A DNA stretch of 64,000 bases from Bradyrhizobium tropiciagri (GCF_018130505.1 NZ_JAFCKH010000008.1:186001-250000); one strand, 5' to 3'; positions 9,113-17,558 are shown, counted from the stretch's first letter. A program made the numbers and translations. The notes: generated by a model from the letters alone, not told the origin.

Positions 9113-10063
9113 TCAGGCCCGGTCGAAGGCGTCGCGCAGGAAACCCGCGGCTCGGTCGAGTGCGGCGCGGCTGCTCGCGAGATACGCGACGTCGAGCTGG
9201 AAGACGTGATGCATGCCGTCCCAGATCTCGAGCGCCACCGCGACCCCGGCCTGCCGCGCCAGCGCGGCGTACTGCCTGGAATCGTCGAGCAGCCGCTCGT
9301 CGGTGCCGACCTGGATCAGCAGCGGCGGCAGTCCGCCCAGCTCGCCATAGAGCGGCGAGGCCAGCGGATCGGACGCGGCCGCGCCGCCGAGATAGTTGCG
9401 GGCGCAGTCCTGCAGATAGTCGTAGCCGATCAAGGGATCGACCACGGCCGGGTCGGTCATCGACGCGCCGGTGAAGGCCAGATCGGTCCACGGCGAGAAC
9501 ACCACGCCCGCAACCGGCGCAGCGCCGTGCGGTTTGCGGGCGAGCTGCGCCAGGGTCACCAGCGTGAGACCGCCGCCCGCGGAATCGCCGACGATCGCGA
9601 TTTGCTCGAAGCCGCTTGAAATCAGCCATCGCCACGCATCGAGGGCCGCGTTCGACGCCGCCGGCAGCGTCGCCTCGGGGGCCAGCGGATAGTCGATGAC
9701 GAGCGCGGGAATATTGGTGCGGGCGACGATCTGGCTGACGAAGCCGCGATACGCGCTGGCCGAGCCGAGCCCATAGCCACCGCCGTGCAGGAAGAGAATG
9801 GCCCGCCGAGACCGGGCCCGCTCGGGGCGAATCCACCAGCCGCGCACGCAGCTCGCGTCGACGGCTTCGAGCGTGACGCCTTCGACGAGCGGGCTCGCGG
9901 AGATGAAAGAATCGTAGGTCGCGCGCAGCTCACCGGTCGCATTGTTCCAGAAGCCGGCGAACCGCTCGCGCAGCGCGCGTTCGCGCTCGCGCTCCTCCGC
10001 CGAGATCGGGATGAAAATTGTTTCGTCCGTTGCAGGCCTGGTTTCGATATCCGACATGATCAT
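9113..10063 (-). CDS. Alpha/beta hydrolase, hormone-sensitive-lipase type
   Basis: 316 aa. The HSL-family oxyanion motif HGGG sits in ILFLHGGGYGLGSA. The nucleophile is Ser in GDSAGGG. The acid is likely Asp in QVGTDERLLDDS and the base His in GMHHVFQL, so the triad is complete. No signal peptide, so cytoplasmic. It is first of a likely two-gene operon with the GMC oxidoreductase. It starts MIMSDIE; the second Met (nt 10057) is equally plausible. Confidence 0.9.
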   Translation of the reverse strand: MIMSDIETRPATDETIFIPISAEERERERALRERFAGFWNNATGELRATYDSFISASPLVEGVTLEAVDASCVRGWWIRPERARSRRAILFLHGGGYGLGSASAYRGFVSQIVARTNIPALVIDYPLAPEATLPAASNAALDAWRWLISSGFEQIAIVGDSAGGGLTLVTLAQLARKPHGAAPVAGVVFSPWTDLAFTGASMTDPAVVDPLIGYDYLQDCARNYLGGAAASDPLASPLYGELGGLPPLLIQVGTDERLLDDSRQYAALARQAGVAVALEIWDGMHHVFQLDVAYLASSRAALDRAAGFLRDAFDRA

Positions 10064-10144
10064 TTTCCGCTGCTGGGCATAGCTGCGCCGATCGCGCGAG
10101 ACATTTCGCGCGTGGCATGAGAGTTCAATGGTGAGGAGGAGACG

Positions 10145-11017
10145 CTAAGCCGGGATGCGGCCGAACTTGCCTTCGGCGTAGTAGGCGAGCGTCCGCCGCA
10201 CGTCGGCTTCGGTCGACATCACCAGCGGCCCGTGCTTGACGAACGGCTCGCGGATCGGCTTCGCCGCAAGCAACACGAAGTGGGACGGCGCATCGGCATG
10301 CAGCACGATCTCGGTTTCCGGACCGGCCTCGACCGTGGTCGCGGTCGCCGGATCGAGCGCGCGCTGCGCAGACTCGCAGCGGACCAGCAACTGGCCCGAC
10401 ACCGCGTAGATCCAGGCCTGCCGCCCGGCCGGCAACAGATGCGAGAAGCGGCCGCCATCGAGGAAGCCGTCGAGCATCGTGATCTCCTCGGGCGTGCCTT
10501 CGGCGCCGATCACGGTGCCGCTACGGCCGAGCAGCACGCGGACGCGGTGTCCCTGTCCGGCGATGACAGGCACCTCCTCGGCGCGGATGTGCAGCGCGCG
10601 CGCCGGCTCCTTCTTGAGGCGGCACGGCAGGTTGACGAAGATCTGCAGCGCATGGGTGCGCGCCCCCTGCTCCGGCCGCTCCTCATGCGCGGCGCCGCTG
10701 GCGGCGGCCAGCCAGTACAGATCACCGGGCCGCAGCGCGACATTGTGGCCGAGCGTGTCGCGGTTCAGGAAGCTTCCGGTGGAGTCCTCGAACATCGCGG
10801 TCACCGCCGAGATGCCGGCGTGCAGATGCGGATCGAAGGTCGGCGCCGTCATCACGAAGTCGTCGACCATCAGCAGCGGATCCATCCGGCCGCCGAACGC
10901 CTCCTCCGAGAAATGATGAGCGGTGAAGCCTGCACCGATCGTGTGCGGGCTCGCGGCGATGATGTCGCCAAGCCGCGCGTCGGTGTCATCGGTGTGCTCG
11001 AGGGTGGCTGTCTTCAT
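10145..11017 (-). CDS. Pirin family protein
   Basis: 290 aa from MKTATLEHTD; the longer frame to 11089 runs into the promoter region. The bicupin shows the pirin metal site: PHLHAG and, about 45 residues later, GAAHEE supply three His and one Glu. The segment FGGRMDPLLMVDDF is the usual pirin N-terminal signature. Pirins are Fe-binding and some have quercetinase activity; the true role here is unknown. Its promoter contains a GTCCAA-N4-TTGGAC palindrome shared with the divergent LysR/isochorismatase region, so it probably belongs to that regulon. Confidence 0.9.
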   Translation of the reverse strand: MKTATLEHTDDTDARLGDIIAASPHTIGAGFTAHHFSEEAFGGRMDPLLMVDDFVMTAPTFDPHLHAGISAVTAMFEDSTGSFLNRDTLGHNVALRPGDLYWLAAASGAAHEERPEQGARTHALQIFVNLPCRLKKEPARALHIRAEEVPVIAGQGHRVRVLLGRSGTVIGAEGTPEEITMLDGFLDGGRFSHLLPAGRQAWIYAVSGQLLVRCESAQRALDPATATTVEAGPETEIVLHADAPSHFVLLAAKPIREPFVKHGPLVMSTEADVRRTLAYYAEGKFGRIPA

Positions 11018-11103
11018 TGCTATGCTCCAGACGATCTGCGTCTCCGGCGGCAACCTAGAGGCCGAGCACGCCGGTCGAAAAGCCGGCAAATCTGGAACCT
11101 AAC

Positions 11104-11119
11104 GTCCAACTGATTGGAC
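11104..11119. promoter_or_regulatory. LysR-type operator upstream of pirin gene
   Basis: GTCCAA-CTGA-TTGGAC is a perfect 6-bp inverted repeat. It lies 87 bp upstream of the pirin start and just past the LysR stop codon. The same palindrome occurs at 12048-12063. It has the length and symmetry of a LysR-type recognition site. Confidence 0.65.
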
Positions 11120-11122
11120 GAT

Positions 11123-12034
11123 CTACATCAGCACCGCCTTCGGAAATTCGGCCGCAAGGTGATCGAGGAAGACGCGGACCGACGGCAGCAGGCCCTGCCG
11201 GTAGGGAATCAGCGCAGTGATCGTGGAGTCGCCGGCGATCCAGTTCGGCAGCACCCGCCGCAGCGCGCCCGCCTTTACCGCGGCCCGGCAGATGTAGCCG
11301 GGCAGCGCCACGATGCCGAGGCCCCTTATCGCGGCCTGCTGCAGGCCGACCATGTCGTCGCTGAGCAGCCGCGGCGTCAGCGGCATCACCACCTCGCTCT
11401 TGGCCTGGCGCGCATGCCGCAGCCGCCAGACCGGATCGACGCCGGTCCGCATCATGAACAGCGACGGATGATCGCGCAGGTCCTGCGGCTTCTCCGGCTC
11501 GCCGTTCGCATCGAGATAGTCGGCGCCGGCGAACAAGAACCACGGCGCCGGCGCCAGCGTCCGCTGCACCAGGTTGGAATTCGGCAGCGGATCGGAATGC
11601 GCCCTGATCGCGACGTCGAAATTCTCGCCGACGATGTCGACGGTGCGATCGACGGCGTGCACGAAGACGTTGACCTTGGGATGCTGCACCAGGAAATCGG
11701 CGATGATGTCGGACATCGCGAACTGCATGGTGGCGACGCCGCCGGTGCATCTGATGGTGCCGCTCGGCTCGGCGAGGCGATGGCGGATCGCGGTCTCGGC
11801 TAATTCCGCCTCGCGCAGCATCGCCACCGCATGCCGGTAAAACTCCTCGCCCGCATCGGTCATGCCGAACTTTCGCGAGGTGCGGTTGAGCAGGCGGACG
11901 CCGAGATTGCTCTCGAGCTGCTGCACGCGATGGCTCAGCGTCGATTTGGGCGTGCGCAAGGTGCGGCTCGCGGCCGTGAAGCCGCCGCGGTCGACCACCT
12001 GCACGAACAGGAAGAAATCATTGAGATCCAGCAT
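11123..12034 (-). CDS. LysR family transcriptional regulator
   Basis: 303 aa, standard length. The N-terminal winged HTH (about residues 1-60) includes GGFTAASRTLRTPKSTLSHRVQQLE. The effector-binding domain follows and resembles the AaeR/DsdC-like group that acts on aromatic or quinone stress regulons (loose resemblance). It is divergent from the isochorismatase-family gene across a 155-bp gap holding a GTCCAA-N4-TTGGAC palindrome, typical of LysR autoregulation plus control of the neighbour. Confidence 0.92.
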   Translation of the reverse strand: MLDLNDFFLFVQVVDRGGFTAASRTLRTPKSTLSHRVQQLESNLGVRLLNRTSRKFGMTDAGEEFYRHAVAMLREAELAETAIRHRLAEPSGTIRCTGGVATMQFAMSDIIADFLVQHPKVNVFVHAVDRTVDIVGENFDVAIRAHSDPLPNSNLVQRTLAPAPWFLFAGADYLDANGEPEKPQDLRDHPSLFMMRTGVDPVWRLRHARQAKSEVVMPLTPRLLSDDMVGLQQAAIRGLGIVALPGYICRAAVKAGALRRVLPNWIAGDSTITALIPYRQGLLPSVRVFLDHLAAEFPKAVLM

Positions 12035-12047
12035 GGCTCACCCACCG

Positions 12048-12063
12048 TCCAACCGATTGGACG
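12048..12063. promoter_or_regulatory. LysR-type operator in divergent promoter
   Basis: GTCCAA-CCGA-TTGGAC is a perfect 6-bp inverted repeat between the divergent LysR (start 12034) and isochorismatase-family (start 12190) genes. A degraded second copy beginning GTCCAGTGGG lies near 12095-12110. LysR regulators often bind one strong recognition site and one weaker activation site. Confidence 0.65.
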
Positions 12064-12189
12064 CTGGGTCCGGATTTAGACGACTTCTCGGCCGATCGTC
12101 CAGTGGGTAGGTCTGCCTCGTCGCGACGGAGATCGTGACCGGGCATCCCGCCCGGCCGCTCCGACGTCGGATCGAAACCGGAGGATGCC

Positions 12190-12795
12190 ATGACCCATCA
12201 CAGCTACGAACCCCTCACCGCCGACAACGCGGCCGTCGTTCTTGCAGACCATCAGATCGGCCTGATGACCGGCGTGCGCGACATTCCGCTCGGCGAGCTG
12301 AAGCACAACGTGGTCGCGCTGACCAGGGCCGCGCGGGCGTTGAACGTGCCTGTTGTCGCGACCACGACGGCGCGCGACAGCATGTGGGGACCGACCTTCC
12401 CCGAGCTCAAGGAGGCGCTGCACGGCATCGAGATCATCGACCGCTCGTCGGTGAATGCATTCGACGATGCGCGTGTCGCGCGCGCCATCGAGGCCACCGG
12501 CCGCAAGAAGCTGATCTTCGCCGGCATCTCCCTCGAAGTCTGCGCCGGCTTCCCCGCGATGACCGCAGTGGCGCGCGGGCTCGACGCCTATGTCGCGGTC
12601 GACGCCTGCGGAACCTTCAGCGACACCAAGCGGCAGGTCGGGCTGCTGCGCCTGCAACAGGCCGGCGTCGTGCTGTCCGACTACGCGACATTGATGGTCG
12701 AGATCCTCAAGGACAATGGCCGGGCCGAGGCCGGCGCGGTCTACGGCGCGCTCGACATGGACTGGGCGACGCTGGTCGGCCAGATGCGCAACTAG
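12190..12795 (+). CDS. Isochorismatase family hydrolase (YcaC-like)
   Basis: 201 aa. The cysteine-hydrolase triad is visible: Asp in VVLADHQIGLM, Lys in GELKHNVVAL and the nucleophile Cys in ISLEVCAGFPAM. Length and motifs fit the YcaC-like group. Cytoplasmic; substrate unknown. The start ATG follows GGAGG at about 7 bp. It is probably controlled by the divergent LysR protein together with the pirin gene. Confidence 0.88.
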   Translation: MTHHSYEPLTADNAAVVLADHQIGLMTGVRDIPLGELKHNVVALTRAARALNVPVVATTTARDSMWGPTFPELKEALHGIEIIDRSSVNAFDDARVARAIEATGRKKLIFAGISLEVCAGFPAMTAVARGLDAYVAVDACGTFSDTKRQVGLLRLQQAGVVLSDYATLMVEILKDNGRAEAGAVYGALDMDWATLVGQMRN

Positions 12796-12834
12796 GCCGC
12801 GCGGGGCGCTTGGGTGGTGACAAGGGGACACGTC

Positions 12835-13122
12835 ATGAAGGCAAAATCATCTATGGAGCGCCCGGCGCGACAACCGCCGGGCCTGTGGTCCGGGATCGTC
12901 GCGAACATGCCCGCGAGCTATTTCGCCATCGTGCTCGGGCTCACCAGTCTCGGGACCGTCTGGCGGGTGGCCGAGCGGGCGTGGCAGCCGCCGAGCTTCG
13001 TCGCGGAGTGGATCCACGTCGTCGCCGGCGTTGCGTGGGCCGCGCTGGTCGCCTTCTCGATCGTCAAGACGTTGCTGGCGGGCGCCGGACTGCGTCAGGC
13101 GTCACGTAGCGGGCTCCGCTGA
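12835..13122 (+). pseudogene. Truncated TehA/SLAC1-family transporter (N-terminal fragment)
   Basis: 95 aa behind an AAGGGGA ribosome-binding site. The segment GIVANMPASYFAIVLGLTSL, then LGTVWRVAERAW and two membrane spans, match the start of SLAC1/TehA voltage-dependent anion/C4-dicarboxylate transporters. Those proteins are about 320 aa with ten spans, so only the first fifth remains. The frame ends inside the 3' end of the convergent AraC gene. Likely a decay remnant; a functional small membrane protein is less likely. Confidence 0.6.
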
Positions 13123-14061
13123 CTTGCCTGCGTCCGCCCCCGCGAGCCGCAACGCGCCGGGGCGGACGCCGTATTTGCGCATGATCGCCTTGCTCAGCGC
13201 GCCCTCCGACGCGTAGCCGACCTCGGCGGCGATGGTCGCGATCGCATCAGCGGTTCCGGCGAGCCGCTTGCGCGCGGTCGCCAGCCGCAGATCGGACAGG
13301 AACGTCATCGGCGCAGTGCCGGCGTGTTTTCGAAACGCACGCACCAGCGTCGCACGCGAGGAAATCGCCACATGCGCCATGTCGTCGAGGGTCCAGTCGC
13401 GGGCGAGATCGCCCAGCATCGCGAGCACGACGCGGGATGTCGTGCGGTCCCGCAGCAGCGACACCATGCCGTCCGCGGCGGGATTGTCGGTGAGATGGTC
13501 GCGCAGCATCATCACGAACAGCGCGCGGGCGAAATCGGCCGCGATGATTTCGGCGCCGGCCTTGCCGCTATCGAGTTCGTCACGGATCTCGGTGAGCAGA
13601 TGACGAAACCGCTGCAGCAGCGGCTCGTCGGCGGTACGAATGACGATCTCGTCGGGCAGCATTGCGAGCAGCGGATTCTCATCCGGCATTTCGAACACCA
13701 GCCGGCCGCAGAGCAGTTCGGTGTCGCTCTGAACGTCCAGCGTTGCACGCTGACGGATGCCGTTTCGTAGCTCGGTCGAGACCTTGCCCGGAGCGCCCGC
13801 TGCCCGGCCGCGCACCACGTGGCTGTCGCCGTGCGGCAGCAGCAGGATATCACCGGCGTCCAGCTTCTGTTCGCCGAGACCTGGCCGCTCGACCACGCAG
13901 GACCCGCGCGTCACGATGTGGAATTGCGCCGATCCCCTGCCGTTCGGCGCATGCCGCGACTCCCAGTTGCCGCCGAACCTGCAGAAGTCCTCGATCACGG
14001 GCCGGATCCTGAGCAACGGCACCATCGCCTCGAGCAGTTGCGCGGCCTCCTGTTCGGACAT
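13102..14061 (-). CDS. AraC family regulator with cupin sensor domain
   Basis: 319 aa from MSEQEAAQLLEAM behind GGAGGTGG. The N-terminal cupin (AraC_binding/Cupin_6 type) includes HIVTRGSCVVERPG and GDILLLPHGDSHVV. The C-terminal double HTH has ISSRATLVRAFRKHAGTAPM and the AraC signature ending VGYASEGALSKAIMRKYGVRPG. It is divergent from an AhpD-like gene and may regulate it. Many regulators of this subfamily sit next to a carboxymuconolactone-decarboxylase-like or oxidoreductase target. Confidence 0.92.
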   Translation of the reverse strand: MSEQEAAQLLEAMVPLLRIRPVIEDFCRFGGNWESRHAPNGRGSAQFHIVTRGSCVVERPGLGEQKLDAGDILLLPHGDSHVVRGRAAGAPGKVSTELRNGIRQRATLDVQSDTELLCGRLVFEMPDENPLLAMLPDEIVIRTADEPLLQRFRHLLTEIRDELDSGKAGAEIIAADFARALFVMMLRDHLTDNPAADGMVSLLRDRTTSRVVLAMLGDLARDWTLDDMAHVAISSRATLVRAFRKHAGTAPMTFLSDLRLATARKRLAGTADAIATIAAEVGYASEGALSKAIMRKYGVRPGALRLAGADAGKSAEPAT

Positions 14062-14191
14062 TCCACCTCCCTTGCCACCTCCTTGCCACCTCCTTGATCC
14101 GCCCGGACATCGATTTGCGCCGTGCGGCCATCGTGCGCGGCACGCGGAACGGCCAAAAATAGCTCCGTCAAGGACGGAGACGGAGGCAAAA

Positions 14192-14539
14192 ATGGCAATG
14201 CACGATTGGGACAATTATCGCAAGCAGATCGTGGCTGGCGTCAGCGAATTCGGCAAGCTGAGCCCCGACACGGTGAAGGGCTACGCGGCCCTGAGCGGCG
14301 CCGGCGCCAAGACGAGCCATTTCGACGCCAAGACGCGCGAGCTGATCGCCCTTGCCGTCGCGATCAGCCTGCGCTGCGACGGCTGCATCACCGTCCACGC
14401 CGCGGCCGCCAAGAAGCTTGGCGCGACCGAGGAAGAGCTCGCCGAAGCGCTCGGCGTCGCGGTGTCCGTCAATGCCGGCGCCGCCATCGTCTATTCCACC
14501 CGCACCTTCGATGCCTTCCGCGCCGCGCAAGGCGCGTGA
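14192..14539 (+). CDS. Carboxymuconolactone decarboxylase / AhpD-like protein
   Basis: 115 aa. The redox motif C-D-G-C-x3-H is at Cys62, Cys65 and His69 (RCDGCITVHA), as in AhpD-type alkylhydroperoxidases. The protein is all-helical and probably oligomeric. The start ATG follows GGAGG at about 5 bp. It is divergent from the AraC regulator, and soxC follows after a 31-bp gap, so it could be co-transcribed with the sox genes. Peroxide or thiol redox function is inferred from the motif only. Confidence 0.88.
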   Translation: MAMHDWDNYRKQIVAGVSEFGKLSPDTVKGYAALSGAGAKTSHFDAKTRELIALAVAISLRCDGCITVHAAAAKKLGATEEELAEALGVAVSVNAGAAIVYSTRTFDAFRAAQGA

Positions 14540-14570
14540 GCCGTCGCAGGACTAGAGCCGAGGACACCAG

Positions 14571-15848
14571 ATGATCACCCAGGACGATGATGTCGTTGAC
14601 CGTGACGGCGCCGGCAAGCGCCGGCTGTCACGCCGAAATTTCATCGCGGCCTCCACGGGGCTCGCGGGAAGCCTCGTTGCCGGCCGGGCGGCGGCGGACT
14701 CCCTCGCCGACGTGCCGCCGCGCGAGGTCGGCGCCGACCTCAGCGGCCGCAGCGAGCGATCGCAATATGTGAAGATCTCGCGCATCCCCGAGGCGACGCC
14801 GGGCAAGCGCAACATCGATCCGAGCGACGCGATCAATTCCAAGACGCCGCTCGACAAGCTGTTCGGCAGCATCACGCCGTCGGACCTGCATTACGAGCGC
14901 AGCCATTCCGGCGTGCCCGATCTCGATCCGGCCAAGCATCGCCTGCTGGTGCACGGCATGGTGAAGAAGCCGCTCGTCTTCAATGTTGAAGACCTCAAGG
15001 CGATGCCTTCGATCTCGCGCACGGTGTTCATCGAATGCACCGGCAACGGCTGGGAGAACTGGAAGAAGGCCGATCCCGATCTCACCGTGCAGAACACGCA
15101 CGGGCTGGTCAGCACCAATGAATGGACCGGCGTTCCGCTGAAATTCATCGTCGACCTGATCGGCAAGGAGCGCGATTCGAACTGGATGCTGGCGGAAGGC
15201 GGCGACGCCGCGGGCGTCGCCCGCAGCATCCCGCTCACCGACGAGATCCTGAACGAAGCCTTCATCGCGTATGGCCAGAACGGCGAGCCGCTGCGGCCGG
15301 CGCACGGCTTTCCGATGCGGCTCGTGATGCCGGGGTTCGAGGGCAACCTCAACATCAAATGGCTGCGCCGCCTGAAGTTCGGCGACCGGCCCTGGATGAC
15401 GCGCTGGGAGACCGCGCGCTACACCCAGCTGCAGGCCGACGGCAAGGCCGAGCAATTTCAGCTGCGGATGGACACCAATTCGGTGATCACCTCGCCCTCC
15501 GGCACGATGGTCATCAAACCGGGCTATCAGCGCATCACCGGTCTCGCCTGGAGCGGCCACGGCAAGATCACGCGGGTCGAGATCTCGACCGACGGCGCGA
15601 AGACCTGGCAGGACGCGCAGCTCAATTCGCCGGCGCTGCCGAAGGCGCAGAGCCGCTTCCAGATGGATTGGGTGTGGGACGGCAAGCCGACCAAGATCGT
15701 CAGCCGCTCGACCGACGACAAGGGCAATTTGCAGCCCGACCGCAAATCCTTCATCGCCGTGACCGGCAGCAACGCGCTGTTTCACTACAACGCGCAGCAG
15801 ACCTGGAGCATCGACGAGACCGGGAGGGTCCGCAATGTCCTCGACTAG
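14571..15848 (+). CDS. soxC: Sulfite dehydrogenase molybdopterin subunit SoxC
   Basis: 425 aa. A Tat-type leader (LSRRNFIAAS, residues 19-28) implies export folded with cofactor. The molybdopterin-binding domain contains the catalytic-type Cys156 in FIECTGNGWENW, with the downstream GFPMRLVMPGFEGNLNIKWL segment typical of SoxC. A C-terminal Mo-co dimerisation domain follows (about 300-420). SoxC pairs with the cytochrome SoxD to oxidise sulfur-bound intermediates or sulfite in the periplasm. soxD overlaps its 3' end by 14 bp. No soxXYZAB genes are in the window. Confidence 0.93.
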   Translation: MITQDDDVVDRDGAGKRRLSRRNFIAASTGLAGSLVAGRAAADSLADVPPREVGADLSGRSERSQYVKISRIPEATPGKRNIDPSDAINSKTPLDKLFGSITPSDLHYERSHSGVPDLDPAKHRLLVHGMVKKPLVFNVEDLKAMPSISRTVFIECTGNGWENWKKADPDLTVQNTHGLVSTNEWTGVPLKFIVDLIGKERDSNWMLAEGGDAAGVARSIPLTDEILNEAFIAYGQNGEPLRPAHGFPMRLVMPGFEGNLNIKWLRRLKFGDRPWMTRWETARYTQLQADGKAEQFQLRMDTNSVITSPSGTMVIKPGYQRITGLAWSGHGKITRVEISTDGAKTWQDAQLNSPALPKAQSRFQMDWVWDGKPTKIVSRSTDDKGNLQPDRKSFIAVTGSNALFHYNAQQTWSIDETGRVRNVLD

Positions 15849-16380
15849 CAAGACACTCTTCGCCGCCGCCTTCGCGCTCGCCCTCGCCTCACCGGTGCTG
15901 GCCACCGATTTCGGTCGCCCGGCGACGCCGGACGAGATCGCGCTGTGGGACATCGACGTCAGGCCTGACGGCAAGGGATTGCCGGCGGGCAGCGGCACGG
16001 TCGCGCACGGCAAGGAGATCTTCGCCGACAATTGCGCGGTGTGTCACGGCGACAACGGCGTCGGCGGCATCAAGGACCGCCTTGCCGGCGGCCAGGGCAC
16101 GCTCGCCTCGAACGCGCCGGTGAAGACGGTCGGCAGCTACTGGCCCTACGCCACCACGCTGTTCGACTACATCCACCGCGCGATGCCCTACCAGGCGCCC
16201 GGCTCGCTCAGCAACGACGACACCTACGCGGTCGCCGCCTACATCCTCAGCCTGAACGGCATCCTGCCGGCGGACGGCAAGCTCGACCGCGACAGCCTGC
16301 CGAAGATCAAAATGCCGAACCGCGACGGCTTCGTGCCCGATCCGCATTTCGATCCGGCAAAACTGTTCGAGAAGAAATGA
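15835..16380 (+). CDS. soxD: Mono-haem cytochrome c subunit SoxD
   Basis: 181 aa. Signal peptide (about residues 1-23), then the haem motif CAVCH at 67-71, preceded by WDIDVRPDGKGLPAGSG as in SoxD N-terminal domains. The axial Met is likely in HRAMPYQAPG. Paracoccus SoxD is about twice as long and has a second haem domain that is absent here, so this is the short form. It accepts electrons from SoxC in the periplasm. It overlaps both neighbours (14 bp with soxC, 4 bp with the DUF302 gene). Confidence 0.9.
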   Translation: MSSTSKTLFAAAFALALASPVLATDFGRPATPDEIALWDIDVRPDGKGLPAGSGTVAHGKEIFADNCAVCHGDNGVGGIKDRLAGGQGTLASNAPVKTVGSYWPYATTLFDYIHRAMPYQAPGSLSNDDTYAVAAYILSLNGILPADGKLDRDSLPKIKMPNRDGFVPDPHFDPAKLFEKK

Positions 16381-16847
16381 CGATGCGATTGTTCAGAACG
16401 ATCGTCTTCGCACTGATCGCAACGATATCGATGGGAGAATATGCAATGTCGGCAGACGGATTGATCACCCTGCGCAGCGCCTTCGGCCCGCAGCAGACCA
16501 TGGAGCGGCTCGAGGCCGAGGTGAAGGCCAAGGGCATGACGGTGTTCGCGCACGTCGATCACGCCGCCGGCGCCAGCGCGGCCGGCCTGCCGCTGCGGCC
16601 GACCGATCTGTTGATCTTCGGCGCGGCCAAGGGCGGCACGCCGCTGATGCAGGCGGCGCAGACCATCGGCATCGACCTGCCGCTGAAGGCGCTGGTCTGG
16701 CAGGACGAAGCCGGCACGACGTTCCTGTCGTACAACGATTCGGCCTACCTCGCCCGCCGGCATGGCATCGAGCAATCCGGCAAGCAAGTCGTCGAGGCGA
16801 TGTCGGGCGCACTGAAGGCGATCGCGGCGAAGGCGACGACACCCTGA
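16377..16847 (+). CDS. Exported DUF302 domain protein
   Basis: 156 aa. It starts at an ATGA overlap with the soxD stop (a second ATG at 16383 is possible). Signal peptide about residues 1-25, then a DUF302 domain: LRSAFGPQQTMERLEAEV, FAHVDHAAGASAAG, RPTDLLIFGAAKGGTPLMQ. DUF302 function is unsettled; proteins of this type often accompany sulfur or metal oxidation genes. The tight coupling to soxCD suggests a periplasmic accessory role in the same process. Confidence 0.88.
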   Translation: MTMRLFRTIVFALIATISMGEYAMSADGLITLRSAFGPQQTMERLEAEVKAKGMTVFAHVDHAAGASAAGLPLRPTDLLIFGAAKGGTPLMQAAQTIGIDLPLKALVWQDEAGTTFLSYNDSAYLARRHGIEQSGKQVVEAMSGALKAIAAKATTP

Positions 16848-16907
16848 CGACGGCTTGATCGGCAGCTTCGAAGGCTGACGCCGCCGGAGTCGCCGGCCCC
16901 GCTCCCG

Positions 16908-17336
16908 TCACGGACAAACCAGCACGGGGATCTTCGCTTCCGCCAGCACCTTGTTCGTCACGCTGCCGATCAGCAGCATCGAGAGCCCGCTGCGTCCGTG
17001 CGACGACATGGCGATCAGATCGCAGCCCTTGTCCTTGGCGGCTGCGATGATGGCCTGATGGGGCTGCCCGTTCTCGACCTGGATCGTCTCGCAGGCAACT
17101 CCCGCCTCCTTGGCGGCTTTTGCCGCGCTATCCAGCGCCGCCGTAGCCTGCTCCTTGCGGAGCTTCGCATAGGTTGCGACGGCTTCGAGCAGGCGCCCGG
17201 TCAGTTCGGAAAGCGGTTCGAGGACGAAGATCACGGAAACCCTGGCGCCGAGGGTCTTCGCCAGCGCCAACCCCTGCTTCAACCCGTGCTCCGCCAGCTC
17301 CGACCCATCGGTCGGAATCAGAATATGCCGGTACAT
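16908..17336 (-). CDS. Universal stress protein (UspA family)
   Basis: 142 aa, a single Usp domain. It begins YRHILIPTDGSELAEHGL and ends with the nucleotide-loop region MSSHGRSGLSMLLIGSVTNKVL, close to the ATP-binding G2xG9xG(S/T) pattern with Ser in the first Gly position. A perfect TTGA-N6-TCAA box lies 74 bp upstream, so FixK/FNR induction at low oxygen is likely; USP genes in Bradyrhizobium are known FixK2 targets. Confidence 0.92.
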   Translation of the reverse strand: MYRHILIPTDGSELAEHGLKQGLALAKTLGARVSVIFVLEPLSELTGRLLEAVATYAKLRKEQATAALDSAAKAAKEAGVACETIQVENGQPHQAIIAAAKDKGCDLIAMSSHGRSGLSMLLIGSVTNKVLAEAKIPVLVCP

Positions 17337-17409
17337 GCCTCACCTCCCGATCGTGACGTATCTCGCTCCGTTTCGACGGCAAGCTGGCTCGCCCTTTTCG
17401 GAAGTAGTG

Positions 17410-17423
17410 TTGAGATAGATCAA
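17410..17423. promoter_or_regulatory. FixK/FNR-type box upstream of universal stress gene
   Basis: TTGA-GATAGA-TCAA matches the FixK2/FNR consensus TTG(A/C)-N6-(T/G)CAA. It lies in the divergent gap, 74 bp from the universal stress protein start on the minus strand. Confidence 0.65.
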
Positions 17424-17476
17424 TCGGCCGGCGCGATCGACAACATGCGATCGAAGCCGGGCGGCAGCCACGCCCG

Positions 17477-17490
17477 TTGATCCAGATCAT
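17477..17490. promoter_or_regulatory. Imperfect FixK/FNR-type box upstream of small plus-strand gene
   Basis: TTGA-TCCAGA-TCAT differs from the consensus only in its last base. It lies about 70-80 bp before the probable start of the plus-strand gene at 17559. Weaker than the box at 17410-17423. Confidence 0.35.
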
Positions 17491-17558
17491 GGCCGAGGCG
17501 CGACCTGTGTCGCCAAATCACCCGGGCAATGCTGGCCGCCATGGACGGGAGCGCAGTG

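Noticed and set aside
12135-13109. 324-residue plus-strand frame
   Set aside because: Arg-rich shadow of the isochorismatase-family gene and the transporter fragment.
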